The notes under the pieces were generated by a model. The model made no database searches, was not told where the DNA came from, and worked only from the letters and a program-made list of their open reading frames with translations. A stretch of DNA of 36,053 nucleotides, taken from contig CAMDLK010000012.1 of NCBI GenBank assembly GCA_945901725.1, positions 1 to 36,053 on the forward strand, given 5' to 3'. Made by a program: the position numbers and the translations under genes. The DNA is from Bifidobacterium breve. GTDB taxonomy: Bacteria > Actinomycetota > Acidimicrobiia > Acidimicrobiales > Ilumatobacteraceae. Shown in pieces: positions 22,852 through 31,179 of the stretch. How positions within the stretch are numbered: position 1 is the stretch's first letter; each line of letters starts with the position of its first letter.

Positions 22852-24309
22852 ATGAGCGACAAGCGGATGAGCGATACAGAGTCACTGATGTGGCGGCTTG
22901 AAAAAGACCCATACCTAGCTTCCACGTTCGCCAACATCACCATTCTTGACCGACCGCCAAATATGGATGCGTTGTACGCCCGTATGGAACGCACGTCAAT
23001 TCTTTTTCCGCGGCTGCGCCGACGTGTTCTTCCTGCACCTGGAAACCTTGGGAATCCGACTTGGGTTGATGACCCATCGTTTGATATTCGCTATCACGTA
23101 CGGAACATTTCATTGCCAGAACCTGGCGACATGCGCCAACTTCTCGATCTCACAACATTGCTTGTAGCTGATCCGTTCGACAGGTCACGCCCACTGTGGC
23201 ATTTCATCATTGTCGATGGTTTACGCGGCGGCCGTAGTGCTCTTGTTCAAAAACTGCATCACACCGTTACAGACGGGCAAGGCGGAGTTGAACTGTCGCT
23301 GCAGTATCTCGACCTGCAGCGCGACCCTCCACCGCTGCCACCGATTGATCCCGAACTCGTTAATTCCGCTCATACGGCTACAGAGCCAGACGCAACGGAA
23401 GCACTACGTGGCGCCATGACAGATTCTTTACGACTACCAATAGCCCTATTGCGCCAAGTTCGAGAGGTGTTATCTGATCCATCACTGATTGGAAGCATTG
23501 GTACATCAACTTCTGCAACTGTGAAGAGCCTCATCGCGCAGCTCAACGAAGTTGATGCGTCACGATCTCCGTTGTGGACATCGCGTTCTCTACGTCGTCG
23601 ACTAGAAACAACTCGTGTCTCCTACTACGACATGCGCGGTGCGGCAAAAGCACTGGGCGGAACATTGAATACTTCGTTCATCACTGCTGTCTCACACGCC
23701 GCCGGAAAATATCATCGCGAGATGGGGGCTCCAGTTGAATCATTACGCGCATCAATGGCAATAAGCACCCGAAACGAAAGCAGTGGAAGCAATGCATTCA
23801 CACTTGCGCGAATGTTGGTACCTACTGCTGACATGCCAATCGAGGAACGATTCTCTGCAATCAACGAAATTCTTATTGCCGCCCGAACTGGAGCTGAATC
23901 CTCTGCGCTTGAAGCTTTGGCCACCGTTTCTGCAGTGGTGCCGACATCAATAGTTACTCGCCTTGCCCGTTCCCAGGCCGAAACTGTTGATTTTGCTACA
24001 TCAAATGTTCGCAGTGCTGGAGTGCCATTGTTTATGGCTGGCTCTCAGTTATTAGAGAATTATCCTGTTGGCCCACTGGGCGGAGTCGCTTTCAATGTGA
24101 CATTGATGTCATACATGGGAAGTCTTGATTGCGGAATCAATATTGATGAAGCGGCAGTCGAAAGTCCGACATTGTTGCGTGACACATTGTCACAAGCATT
24201 TACAGAGTTATCTGCGTTCGCACCTGAGCGCGAGAATAAATCTTCAACCCCTCAGGCTGAAGGTGGCGCTACTAAACAGCAGCGACGGTGGTGGCGACGC
24301 TCGCAGTGA
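22852..24309 (+). CDS. Wax ester synthase / diacylglycerol O-acyltransferase (WS/DGAT)
   Basis: 485 residues, typical for the bacterial WS/DGAT family. The catalytic motif HHxxxDG is present as HHTVTDG at 136-142, preceded by RPLWHFIIVDGL. The C-terminal half has the NYPVGPLGGVAFNVTLMSY segment conserved in the second domain. It transfers acyl groups from acyl-CoA to diacylglycerol or fatty alcohols, making triacylglycerol or wax esters at the membrane or lipid-body surface. It lies directly after the PAP2 gene, whose product could supply diacylglycerol. The C-terminus is Arg/Trp-rich (RRWWRRSQ). The last 38 bases are antisense to the small gene at 24272-24442. Confidence 0.92.
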   Translation: MSDKRMSDTESLMWRLEKDPYLASTFANITILDRPPNMDALYARMERTSILFPRLRRRVLPAPGNLGNPTWVDDPSFDIRYHVRNISLPEPGDMRQLLDLTTLLVADPFDRSRPLWHFIIVDGLRGGRSALVQKLHHTVTDGQGGVELSLQYLDLQRDPPPLPPIDPELVNSAHTATEPDATEALRGAMTDSLRLPIALLRQVREVLSDPSLIGSIGTSTSATVKSLIAQLNEVDASRSPLWTSRSLRRRLETTRVSYYDMRGAAKALGGTLNTSFITAVSHAAGKYHREMGAPVESLRASMAISTRNESSGSNAFTLARMLVPTADMPIEERFSAINEILIAARTGAESSALEALATVSAVVPTSIVTRLARSQAETVDFATSNVRSAGVPLFMAGSQLLENYPVGPLGGVAFNVTLMSYMGSLDCGINIDEAAVESPTLLRDTLSQAFTELSAFAPERENKSSTPQAEGGATKQQRRWWRRSQ

Positions 24310-24442
24310 GCAGACCGCGAAGGTCGAGCAACAAGTCGCCGACTTCAACAGCTGACACCAATTCACGGCGCAACATTTCTGCGAGTGCTTTGTCGATGAC
24401 GGCAAGCGCCTCTGTAATCACTGTGTCGTGAGTATCGATCAT
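24272..24442 (-). CDS. Small conserved-looking helical protein (56 residues)
   Basis: The frame from the ATG at 24442 encodes a 56-residue protein with a central amphipathic helix (EALAVIDKALAEMLRREL) and then VSAVEVGDLLLDLRGLL. A strong Shine-Dalgarno site (GAGAGGAG, about six bases upstream) marks the start. The longer open frame to 24544 has no such site. It overlaps the convergent WS/DGAT 3' end by 38 bases. I do not recognise a named family. The LLLDLR segment resembles short uncharacterised actinobacterial proteins I have seen, but that is only a recollection. Function unknown. Confidence 0.6.
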   Translation of the reverse strand: MIDTHDTVITEALAVIDKALAEMLRRELVSAVEVGDLLLDLRGLLTASVATTVAAV

Positions 24443-24575
24443 GTGGTGCTCCTCTCGGTGTCGAACGGATTGTCCGATTTCTCGGTTCCGCCCGATGACC
24501 CCATCGTACAGATGGCATGACCCAACAGGTGTGCACTTCGACACCTCTGGTGCATTTCTCCCGTGACTGGTGCCA

Positions 24576-24581
24576 TAAGGT
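24576..24581 (+). promoter_or_regulatory. -10 hexamer (TAAGGT) for the SDR gene at 24589
   Basis: TAAGGT ends seven bases before the ATG at 24589. It lies in the 146-base divergent region shared with the small gene. Confidence 0.5.
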
Positions 24582-24588
24582 CTAGTTT

Positions 24589-25407
24589 ATGAATTTTGAG
24601 GGCAAGACCACAGTAGTAACAGGCGCAGCAAACGGAATTGGTGCCGCCTTGGCCCGACGATTCCATGCAGCAGGCGCTCGTGTAGTAGTCGCCGACCGCG
24701 ATGCGAAAAATCTCGAGATCATCGAAAAGGAACTCAATTCCATCCGCCCCGATAGTGCTTTTGCAGTAGTTGCAGACATCGGATCAGAAGCCGGCAACGT
24801 TGCACTTATTGATGCAGCTCGAGCAAAGTTTGGCTTTATTGATTTGTTCTACGCAAATGCTGGCGTCGGAATGGGCACTGATCTTGAATCAACTGATGAA
24901 GAGACATGGAATACCGCGATGAACATCAACTTGCATTCACATAGATGGGCCGCAAAACATCTGATGGGTGAATGGCTCGCCGCTGGCGAAGGATATTTTT
25001 GCAGTACCGCATCTGCAGCAGGCTTGTTGTCACAGATTGGTAGCGGTCCGTACAGCGTCACAAAGCACGGTGCAGTTGCTTTTGCTGAATGGCTTTCAAT
25101 TACATACGGCGATCGTGGCGTCCGTGTAACAACGCTCTGCCCTCAAGGCGTGAATACAAATATGTTGAATCCGCCAGACGCAGTACCAGGGATCGGAAAC
25201 ACTGACGGTGGCAGCGCCGTCAAGGCTTCAGGGGTCGTGCTCGAGCCAGCAGAGGTCGCAGACATTGTCTATAACACCATCGTTGCTGAGAAATTCCTGG
25301 TGATGCCGCACCCTGAAGTGCACACGTACGAAAAGCGCAAAGTAGACGACCGTGACCGCTGGTTGTCCGGAATGCGACGGCTGCAAGCCCGCGTTGCGGG
25401 CGGCTGA
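24589..25407 (+). CDS. Short-chain dehydrogenase/reductase
   Basis: 272 residues, classical SDR size. The cofactor motif TGAANGIG is at 12-19 with an Asp (VVADRD) at the end of strand beta-2, suggesting NAD(H). The usual NNAG is YANAGVG here, and the active site is STASAAG...YSVTK. A C-terminal EVHTYEKRKVDDRDRWLSGMRRLQ segment is outside the core. The substrate is unknown, and the sequence is not close to the two MFE-2-type SDRs in the window. It is followed after 34 bases by the lipocalin-like gene, which has its own promoter-like hexamer. Confidence 0.88.
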   Translation: MNFEGKTTVVTGAANGIGAALARRFHAAGARVVVADRDAKNLEIIEKELNSIRPDSAFAVVADIGSEAGNVALIDAARAKFGFIDLFYANAGVGMGTDLESTDEETWNTAMNINLHSHRWAAKHLMGEWLAAGEGYFCSTASAAGLLSQIGSGPYSVTKHGAVAFAEWLSITYGDRGVRVTTLCPQGVNTNMLNPPDAVPGIGNTDGGSAVKASGVVLEPAEVADIVYNTIVAEKFLVMPHPEVHTYEKRKVDDRDRWLSGMRRLQARVAGG

Positions 25408-25429
25408 TAACTCAGCCACTGTGTTGTTC

Positions 25430-25435
25430 TAAAGT
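25430..25435 (+). promoter_or_regulatory. -10 hexamer (TAAAGT) for the lipocalin-like gene
   Basis: TAAAGT ends six bases before the ATG at 25442, in the 34-base gap after the SDR gene. Confidence 0.5.
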
Positions 25436-25441
25436 ACGGCC

Positions 25442-26467
25442 ATGGCAGTACGACTAGACCCAACAGATGAATACATGCATGAACTCGGCCCAGAGTCGAA
25501 CTTCAACGAAAGCATGTACATAAATTGTTTCGATCCAACAACACAAGTGGGCGGATGGTTCCGCATGGGCAACCGTGCGAACGAGGGCTACGCAGAGATG
25601 ACTATCTGCATCTATTTGCCAAACGGTCGAGTCGGCTTCATGTTCAAGCGTCCAAACATTGACAACAACGACGCACTTGATGCCGGCGGTCTTACATGGA
25701 CCATGGTCAAGCCATTTGAAGAATTACGCATTGACTATGTCGGAAAAGTTGTTGTGCTTGATAACCCGCATGACATGGCAGACCCAAAGAAAGCATTTGC
25801 CAATAATCCGTTTGCAGAGTGTGAAGCTCACATCACATTTACTGGCAAAGGCAAGCCAAGCATGTTTGGCGGCGAGCCAGACGTGCCACATGAAGCACCG
25901 GGCGAAGAATTCGCAAAAGGCCACTACGAACAACTTGTTTCTGCGACAGGTTCCATTCGTGTTGGCGATGAAGAATTCGCAATCAACGGTTTCGGATTGC
26001 GCGATCATTCATGGGGTCCACGTTTCTGGCAAGCACCGTGGTACTACCGCTGGCTCACTGCAAACTTCGGAGAGAACCTTGGCTTCATGGCCAGCCGTGT
26101 TGCAAAGAAAGATGGACCTGGTTCACGCGGCGGGTTTGTCTGGGACAACGGACAGATTCATTTATGCGATGACGTACAAATTTCAACCGTGACGGTAGGT
26201 GAAGATAACTACCACGACAAGGTGACCGGCGTCATTAAGTCATCTCGTTCAAATAAAGAATGGAATTTCGAGGGTGAAGTCACAAGTCTCATTCCTCTTC
26301 GTAATCGCCGCCAAGACCCCGATGGCAATTGGTTAATGACACGCATTAGCGAAGGCATGACCAAGTGGCGTATCACTTCTGGCGAACATGAAGGCGCAAC
26401 TGGTTTCGGAATGTCTGAGTATCTCGATCAAATCATCGACGACGCACCGGTAGGTATTGCCGAGTAG
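25442..26467 (+). CDS. Uncharacterised protein, possibly CrtC/AttH-type lipocalin-like fold
   Basis: 341 residues without signal peptide or membrane helix. The sequence is rich in Gly, Trp and Asp with many short beta-strand patterns. The strongest motif is GFGLRDHSWGPRFW at 183-196, which recalls proteins related to hydroxyneurosporene synthase (CrtC) and AttH, built from two lipocalin-like barrels. Those are lipid- or carotenoid-handling enzymes or binding proteins; many relatives in actinobacterial lipid clusters have no assigned function. The position after an SDR and near the WS/DGAT gene is compatible with a hydrophobic ligand. The family call is from memory and uncertain; the gene itself is certain. 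Confidence 0.7.
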   Translation: MAVRLDPTDEYMHELGPESNFNESMYINCFDPTTQVGGWFRMGNRANEGYAEMTICIYLPNGRVGFMFKRPNIDNNDALDAGGLTWTMVKPFEELRIDYVGKVVVLDNPHDMADPKKAFANNPFAECEAHITFTGKGKPSMFGGEPDVPHEAPGEEFAKGHYEQLVSATGSIRVGDEEFAINGFGLRDHSWGPRFWQAPWYYRWLTANFGENLGFMASRVAKKDGPGSRGGFVWDNGQIHLCDDVQISTVTVGEDNYHDKVTGVIKSSRSNKEWNFEGEVTSLIPLRNRRQDPDGNWLMTRISEGMTKWRITSGEHEGATGFGMSEYLDQIIDDAPVGIAE

Positions 26468-26504
26468 CAACTCGCTACTCACAATCGTTGACACATTGGG
26501 TGGG

Positions 26505-26510
26505 TACTGT
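26505..26510 (+). promoter_or_regulatory. -10 hexamer (TACTGT) for the RCC1/Fn3 protein gene
   Basis: TACTGT ends six bases before the ATG at 26517, supporting that start over the upstream in-frame ATG at 26457, which overlaps the preceding gene. Confidence 0.5.
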
Positions 26511-26516
26511 GCGGGT

Positions 26517-29495
26517 ATGCGCATTCCCCGTTTAGTTCTCACTCTTCTACTTGTTGGCACTCCGGTTGCCGCCGTGGTTGCTACAACATCAGTCGCTTCG
26601 GCTGACCCGTTCACATATACAAGTGTTGAAGTTGGCAACTCCGCAGTGTGTGCCGTAACAACTGACGGCACTGCGGTGTGTTGGGGAAGCAATCGCGACC
26701 AATACCTCATCGCTACATCGAGAGAACTCAACATAACAACCCCCACAAAGGTGCCGCTGCCAAACAATGATCGCTTCGTCACTCTTGATGGCGGAGCAAA
26801 CCGCACATGGTGTGGTCTTGCTATTTCCGGAAAGGTTTACTGCTGGGGAGACCACCACACCGGCAACTACTGGGCACCTACTTCTCGCACCCCCGTGGAG
26901 GTTGAATTCCCACACGCAATGACAATTACAGAAGTGCATAGCGGTTACAGCAACGGATGCGCCATCAACACCGACGCCGAATTGTGGTGCTGGGGAGACA
27001 TTCTTGAATCCGGAAGTGGACAAACAGAACCAATGCGCACCCCAGTAAAGGTTGCAATGCCAAACAATGAACGAGTCATTGACTTTGACAATGGTGGCGC
27101 GTCGTGTGCTGTTACTAATCTTGGAAACATCTATTGCTGGGGACATTCAAACGGCGCAGGTCAACTAGGTATCGGATACGTCAACACCTTTGCGTATGCA
27201 GTGTCTGTTACGCCACTTAAAGTTCTCACTCCTGCCGGTGTTCAATTCGCCTCTGTCACAACTGGTCTTGAACATTCCTGTGCTTTATCCACGACTGGAA
27301 CTGGGTATTGCTGGGGCGACAACTACGAAGGCCTCTTTGGAAACGACTCATATGTCGACAGCCCCATCCCTACACCGATGGTCGTGCCGAACAGTGAAAA
27401 ACTCACACAAATTTCCACTGGGTGGTATCACACCTGTGTCAAAACCGTTTCTGGCACAACTTGGTGTTTCGGCCGCGGAGCTTTTGGCGAACTTGGCACA
27501 GGCACAACACTTGGCGGCAAAACCTACAGGACTCCACTTGTTCCTTCAGGAATTCAATTCTCCAAAATCAGCGCAGCAATCGGAACTACCTGCGGCATAG
27601 ACCAATTCAGCAAAATCTGGTGTTGGGGTGGAGCGAACTGGGGCACAAGTGGCAGCGGAAAACTTGAAGCTTCTATTTTTCCTGCAGTCATTTTGCCTAT
27701 TGGCACTCCAACTGTCTCGCTTGATTCTGCCACCAATGTTGATGCTGAAACAGCAACCATACGCGGCACCGTCAACGCAAATGGCAACGCCACACGAATG
27801 ACAGTTGAGTATTCAACCTCCACATCATTCACTTCTTCAACCAGTGTCTCCGTCTTCACAGTGTTACGTGACGGCAATTACTCCCCCGTCGCTATTCCCA
27901 CAGATCTCAGTTCACTCGCACCACGTACTACCTATTTCGCGCGGTTGACTGCAACCAATACTTTTGGTTCAATAGTGAGCAATACCATTTCATTCACCAC
28001 TCTTGGTACAGAGCCGACAGTTACTGGTCTGAATATCACCGATATCACGGGCAACGAAGCAAACATGTCAGTGTCAGTGAACCCTGGACGTCTGTCCACG
28101 GCATCTGTTCTCGAATACTCAACCGACAACACCTTTGTCACGAACGTCATTACCGTTCCACTCAGTTCGACGAGAGGGCCTGACACCCAGGTACTCACCG
28201 CATCGCTTTCTAATCTTCGCGCTCGCACCACGTATTACACGCGAGTAACTTCTACCAACCAACTGGGCAGCATCACATCAGGTTCTGAATCATTCGCCAC
28301 AATCGGAGATCTTCCTCGTGCGGCTCTTTCCTCACTTGAGAGCGCCCTCACATCAGTATCTGCAACTGTGACAGTTGATACCGGACTTCTGTCCGGAACG
28401 GTGTACCTAGAAGCATCTACCAATCGCAGCTTTGAAAATTCATCATCGTCCAACGTTGAAACCTTTTACAGTGGCGGACCCACCCGACATTCACTGACAG
28501 TTTCTGGCCTCACTAATCGCACTGATTATTTCATTCGCGCGAAAGCGACAAATGAACTCGGATCATTTACTACTGCAATCCAGAGCATGCGTACAGCCGG
28601 AGGAATTCCAGTTATTGGCAGCCTTACAATCACACCGTCAACCAACACCGCTTTGTTATCTGCTTCTATCGACACCACAGGGCTTGACACATTTGTTACT
28701 GCCGATGTCTCTACAAAAGCGGACTTTTCAGATTCAACGGAGTATTTCTTGTACTCAGGAACTACTAGTGGTGAACACAGAGCCACTCTCAAGAATCTGG
28801 TTCCACGAGTTACCTACTACCTTCGAGTGATTGCCACTAATGATTCCGGCACGGTTCTCAATGCGACCAAAACCTTCACGGCTGTGACGCCGGTCGGAGT
28901 TGCCATCAACGACGACAAAGAAACAACTCAGTCTCCCAGCGTTGAGTTGTCATTCACTACGCCAGCGCGCACAGTTGCAATTCGCGTATCCAATTACGCC
29001 GACTTCTCTCATGCACGCGTCATTCCTACAGCGTCAAGTCTTGCATGGCAATTGCTCGAGCCTTCAGGATCACGTTCAGTTCGCACCGTATGGGTGCAGT
29101 TCATTTCTGTTGAAGGCACTGTGGCTCAATACTCCGACTCCATTGACGTCATTACAAATGAACCAATACCTACAACCACAACAAGTACGACCCCAACCAC
29201 TTCAACTATTCCCGGAGTCTCAGACGATCGCGTGCTCTCTGCTAGCCAGCCAGTAGTTGTTTCTCGGTCGTATGCGCCTGTGCGCAGCGCAACCGTGATG
29301 CCGAGGCAAAAGCAATCCAGTATCAAGAAGATTCAAACCAAGATTGGTAAGAAGATTTCTACTCGAACTGTCCTAGCTACGAAATCAGGCAAGTACGTCA
29401 TCGTCTTTCCTAAAGGAATCAAAACAATGAGCGTTCGTTTCGTGAACAAGTCTGGTGTGGCATCTGCCTGGTCTGTTATCGCAGCACCGAAATAG
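26517..29495 (+). CDS. Large secreted RCC1-repeat and Fn3-like surface protein
   Basis: 992 residues. A signal peptide (MRIPRL, hydrophobic core, cleavage near ASA/DP at 29-30) is followed by about seven RCC1-like repeats, recognised by recurring C-x-(hydrophobic) ... (V/Y)CWG motifs such as TAVCWGS, KVYCWGD, ELWCWGD, NIYCWGH and GTGYCWGD. These would form a beta-propeller, and the paired cysteines probably make disulfides outside the cell. Residues from about 390 to 880 hold four or five Fn3-like domains with recurring RTTYFARLTATN / RTTYYTRVTSTN strands. A Pro/Thr-rich linker (PTTTTSTTPTT) and a Lys-rich C-terminal domain follow. No membrane anchor is evident. A binding or adhesive role is likely; the ligand is unknown. 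Confidence 0.85.
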   Translation: MRIPRLVLTLLLVGTPVAAVVATTSVASADPFTYTSVEVGNSAVCAVTTDGTAVCWGSNRDQYLIATSRELNITTPTKVPLPNNDRFVTLDGGANRTWCGLAISGKVYCWGDHHTGNYWAPTSRTPVEVEFPHAMTITEVHSGYSNGCAINTDAELWCWGDILESGSGQTEPMRTPVKVAMPNNERVIDFDNGGASCAVTNLGNIYCWGHSNGAGQLGIGYVNTFAYAVSVTPLKVLTPAGVQFASVTTGLEHSCALSTTGTGYCWGDNYEGLFGNDSYVDSPIPTPMVVPNSEKLTQISTGWYHTCVKTVSGTTWCFGRGAFGELGTGTTLGGKTYRTPLVPSGIQFSKISAAIGTTCGIDQFSKIWCWGGANWGTSGSGKLEASIFPAVILPIGTPTVSLDSATNVDAETATIRGTVNANGNATRMTVEYSTSTSFTSSTSVSVFTVLRDGNYSPVAIPTDLSSLAPRTTYFARLTATNTFGSIVSNTISFTTLGTEPTVTGLNITDITGNEANMSVSVNPGRLSTASVLEYSTDNTFVTNVITVPLSSTRGPDTQVLTASLSNLRARTTYYTRVTSTNQLGSITSGSESFATIGDLPRAALSSLESALTSVSATVTVDTGLLSGTVYLEASTNRSFENSSSSNVETFYSGGPTRHSLTVSGLTNRTDYFIRAKATNELGSFTTAIQSMRTAGGIPVIGSLTITPSTNTALLSASIDTTGLDTFVTADVSTKADFSDSTEYFLYSGTTSGEHRATLKNLVPRVTYYLRVIATNDSGTVLNATKTFTAVTPVGVAINDDKETTQSPSVELSFTTPARTVAIRVSNYADFSHARVIPTASSLAWQLLEPSGSRSVRTVWVQFISVEGTVAQYSDSIDVITNEPIPTTTTSTTPTTSTIPGVSDDRVLSASQPVVVSRSYAPVRSATVMPRQKQSSIKKIQTKIGKKISTRTVLATKSGKYVIVFPKGIKTMSVRFVNKSGVASAWSVIAAPK

Positions 29496-29505
29496 TGCTG
29501 GAAGG

Positions 29506-30237
29506 TCAGTTGTTTGTGGTTCGATTCAGAAATTGAGCCGCAACATCTGCGTTGCCAATCACTTCGAGTGAAGACATAGGAATTCGTCGCCACAGGCCCA
29601 ATAGCAATTGTGACGCTGAGCCACGAATTGCACAGTCACCTTTGGCGTGTTCACGCGTTACTTCAACATCTGATGCATCAGTCGGCACAATCAGCCATTC
29701 GCCGTCTACATCGGTGCAATGAAGATGCACAGAGCCACTAAGACGCCCCTCTTCTTCGCGGATGTCATTCCTCACCATCACATGTACGAACTCATCAATT
29801 CCATCACTTGCTAGAGCGGCCTCAATTTCAGCGGTATTACCCGCTGCGCAGTGCGCATCCCACGCGTGCACAGCGGTCTCGTGTGCCATTCGCCGAATAA
29901 CCCACGCGACATCCTGCACACCTACCCATGTCCAGCACGAACGAGCTGGATCAAGCGAAGAAAGCACATTGATTAGTTCATCAAGTCCTGTGCGGTATTC
30001 AGAGAGTAAATCTCTGTCGTCGGGCTTCGAACGAGGCACATAATCGGCCGGGTTCATGAGGTGGGTTTGTGTAATGAACTTCCACGAGTAGTGAACTTCG
30101 ATCATGTGCCACAGCAAGTCGGCGCCAACCCACGGCTCGCACGAGGCAACCGGTGCATTCAATGCCCGTGCGATGGAATCTGCGAATGCATCGCCCTCAC
30201 GTCGCAACACTCCGAGATATTCAGTTGTAGTCAACAT
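29506..30237 (-). CDS. MDMPI-family (mycothiol-dependent maleylpyruvate isomerase-like) protein
   Basis: 243 residues. The N-terminal DinB-like helical bundle has WVGADLLWHMIEVHYSW with His44, and RMAHETAVHAWDAH with Glu120 and His124. These positions match the three metal ligands of mycothiol-dependent maleylpyruvate isomerase. The C-terminal part is a small SCP2-like domain (GDCAIRGSASQLLLGLWRR). Members are thought to use mycothiol as cofactor; many have unknown substrates. It starts 16 bases after the stop of the luciferase-like oxidoreductase gene and has no ribosome site, so it is probably on that transcript. It faces the RCC1/Fn3 gene with ten bases between the stops. Confidence 0.82.
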   Translation of the reverse strand: MLTTTEYLGVLRREGDAFADSIARALNAPVASCEPWVGADLLWHMIEVHYSWKFITQTHLMNPADYVPRSKPDDRDLLSEYRTGLDELINVLSSLDPARSCWTWVGVQDVAWVIRRMAHETAVHAWDAHCAAGNTAEIEAALASDGIDEFVHVMVRNDIREEEGRLSGSVHLHCTDVDGEWLIVPTDASDVEVTREHAKGDCAIRGSASQLLLGLWRRIPMSSLEVIGNADVAAQFLNRTTNN

Positions 30238-30253
30238 GATTTAGAGCAACGAG

Positions 30254-31144
30254 CTAAATCGAGCGAGTGGCATCAGCCAATTCTTGCCACTGCTTCATCG
30301 GCAACGTGCCAGGAGCATCAGTAAGGACTTGTACACAAACATGATCCGCGCCGGAATCAAGATGTGCCTTAAGGCGCGTCGTGATCTGTTCGGTTGTTCC
30401 CCATGCAACAATGGCGTCAACAACGCGGTCTTCTTGATTTGCCACTTCTTCTGCATTGAAGCCAAGACGCACAAGGTTGTTTACATAGTTCGGCAAACGT
30501 GTGTAGGTATTCATGTGCTGACGAGCAATTGCCCGTGCTTTGGTTGGGTCTGTTTCAAAAACCACGGCTTGTTCTGGCGCCAACAATGCATCAGCACCCA
30601 TTACCTCACGTGCCATTGCTGTGTGTTCCACAGGAATGAAATATGGGTGCGCACCTGCGCAGCGTTCAGCAGCAAGCTTCAACATCTTTGGTCCTAATGC
30701 AGCAAGTACACGAAGCGGTGGCGCACTAGGAGCCGGCGAGAAGTAAATGCCAGCGTCCATAGCGTCGAGGTATTCAACCATTGTGGAATATGGCTTGTCG
30801 TAGTTTCCCTTGTGAACACCGGTCACCATTGGCGCATGGCTAACGCCCATTCCTAAAAGGAAACGATTCGGGAAGGCTTCAGAAACGGTCTTCCAGCCGG
30901 CCTGCATTGTTTGAGCTGTACGAGCATGAATACTTGCGATGCCAGTAGCAAGAATCATGTTCTTCGTAGCCGACAACAAAAGTGATGTCGATGCAAATGG
31001 TTCACGCAACACAGCTTCAGGAACCCAGACGGTGCCGAAACCCATGGCTTCTACTTGGGCGATTGCGTCCTGCGCTTTCGCCATTGGTTGCAGGTCAAAG
31101 TCTGCAGTCCATAGTCCGACGCGTCCAAGATTGATTTTGCTCAT
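30254..31144 (-). CDS. LLM-class (luciferase-like) oxidoreductase, probably F420-dependent
   Basis: 296 residues from the ATG at 31144. It begins INLGRVGLWTADFD and contains GFGTVWVPEAV, ILATGIASIHARTAQTMQAGW and FPNRFLLGMGVSHAPMV, the pattern of the luciferase-like TIM barrel. It is shorter than, and only distantly like, the homologue at 10877-11929. It may belong to a mycobacterial-type LLM subfamily, which I cannot name with certainty. Hydride transfer with F420 is expected; the substrate is unknown. The start is supported by TAGCGT seven bases upstream; the frame could extend to 31198, overlapping NudC. The MDMPI-like gene follows after 16 bases. Confidence 0.85.
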   Translation of the reverse strand: MSKINLGRVGLWTADFDLQPMAKAQDAIAQVEAMGFGTVWVPEAVLREPFASTSLLLSATKNMILATGIASIHARTAQTMQAGWKTVSEAFPNRFLLGMGVSHAPMVTGVHKGNYDKPYSTMVEYLDAMDAGIYFSPAPSAPPLRVLAALGPKMLKLAAERCAGAHPYFIPVEHTAMAREVMGADALLAPEQAVVFETDPTKARAIARQHMNTYTRLPNYVNNLVRLGFNAEEVANQEDRVVDAIVAWGTTEQITTRLKAHLDSGADHVCVQVLTDAPGTLPMKQWQELADATRSI

Positions 31145-31151
31145 GGCGTAA

Positions 31152-31157
31152 ACGCTA
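31152..31157 (-). promoter_or_regulatory. -10 hexamer (TAGCGT) for the luciferase-like oxidoreductase gene
   Basis: TAGCGT ends seven bases before the ATG at 31144, in the 35-base gap after NudC. Confidence 0.45.
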
Positions 31158-31179
31158 GAGCATTTTGCTGTCGAAATCG

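Noticed and set aside
24443-24544. Longer 90-residue version of the small gene at 24272
   Set aside because: The upstream ATG has no ribosome site, while the ATG at 24442 has a strong one; the extra residues look like untranslated sequence.
26488-26493. Perfect TTGACA upstream of the RCC1/Fn3 gene
   Set aside because: It is only 11 bases from the TACTGT hexamer, too close to be its -35 element; probably chance.
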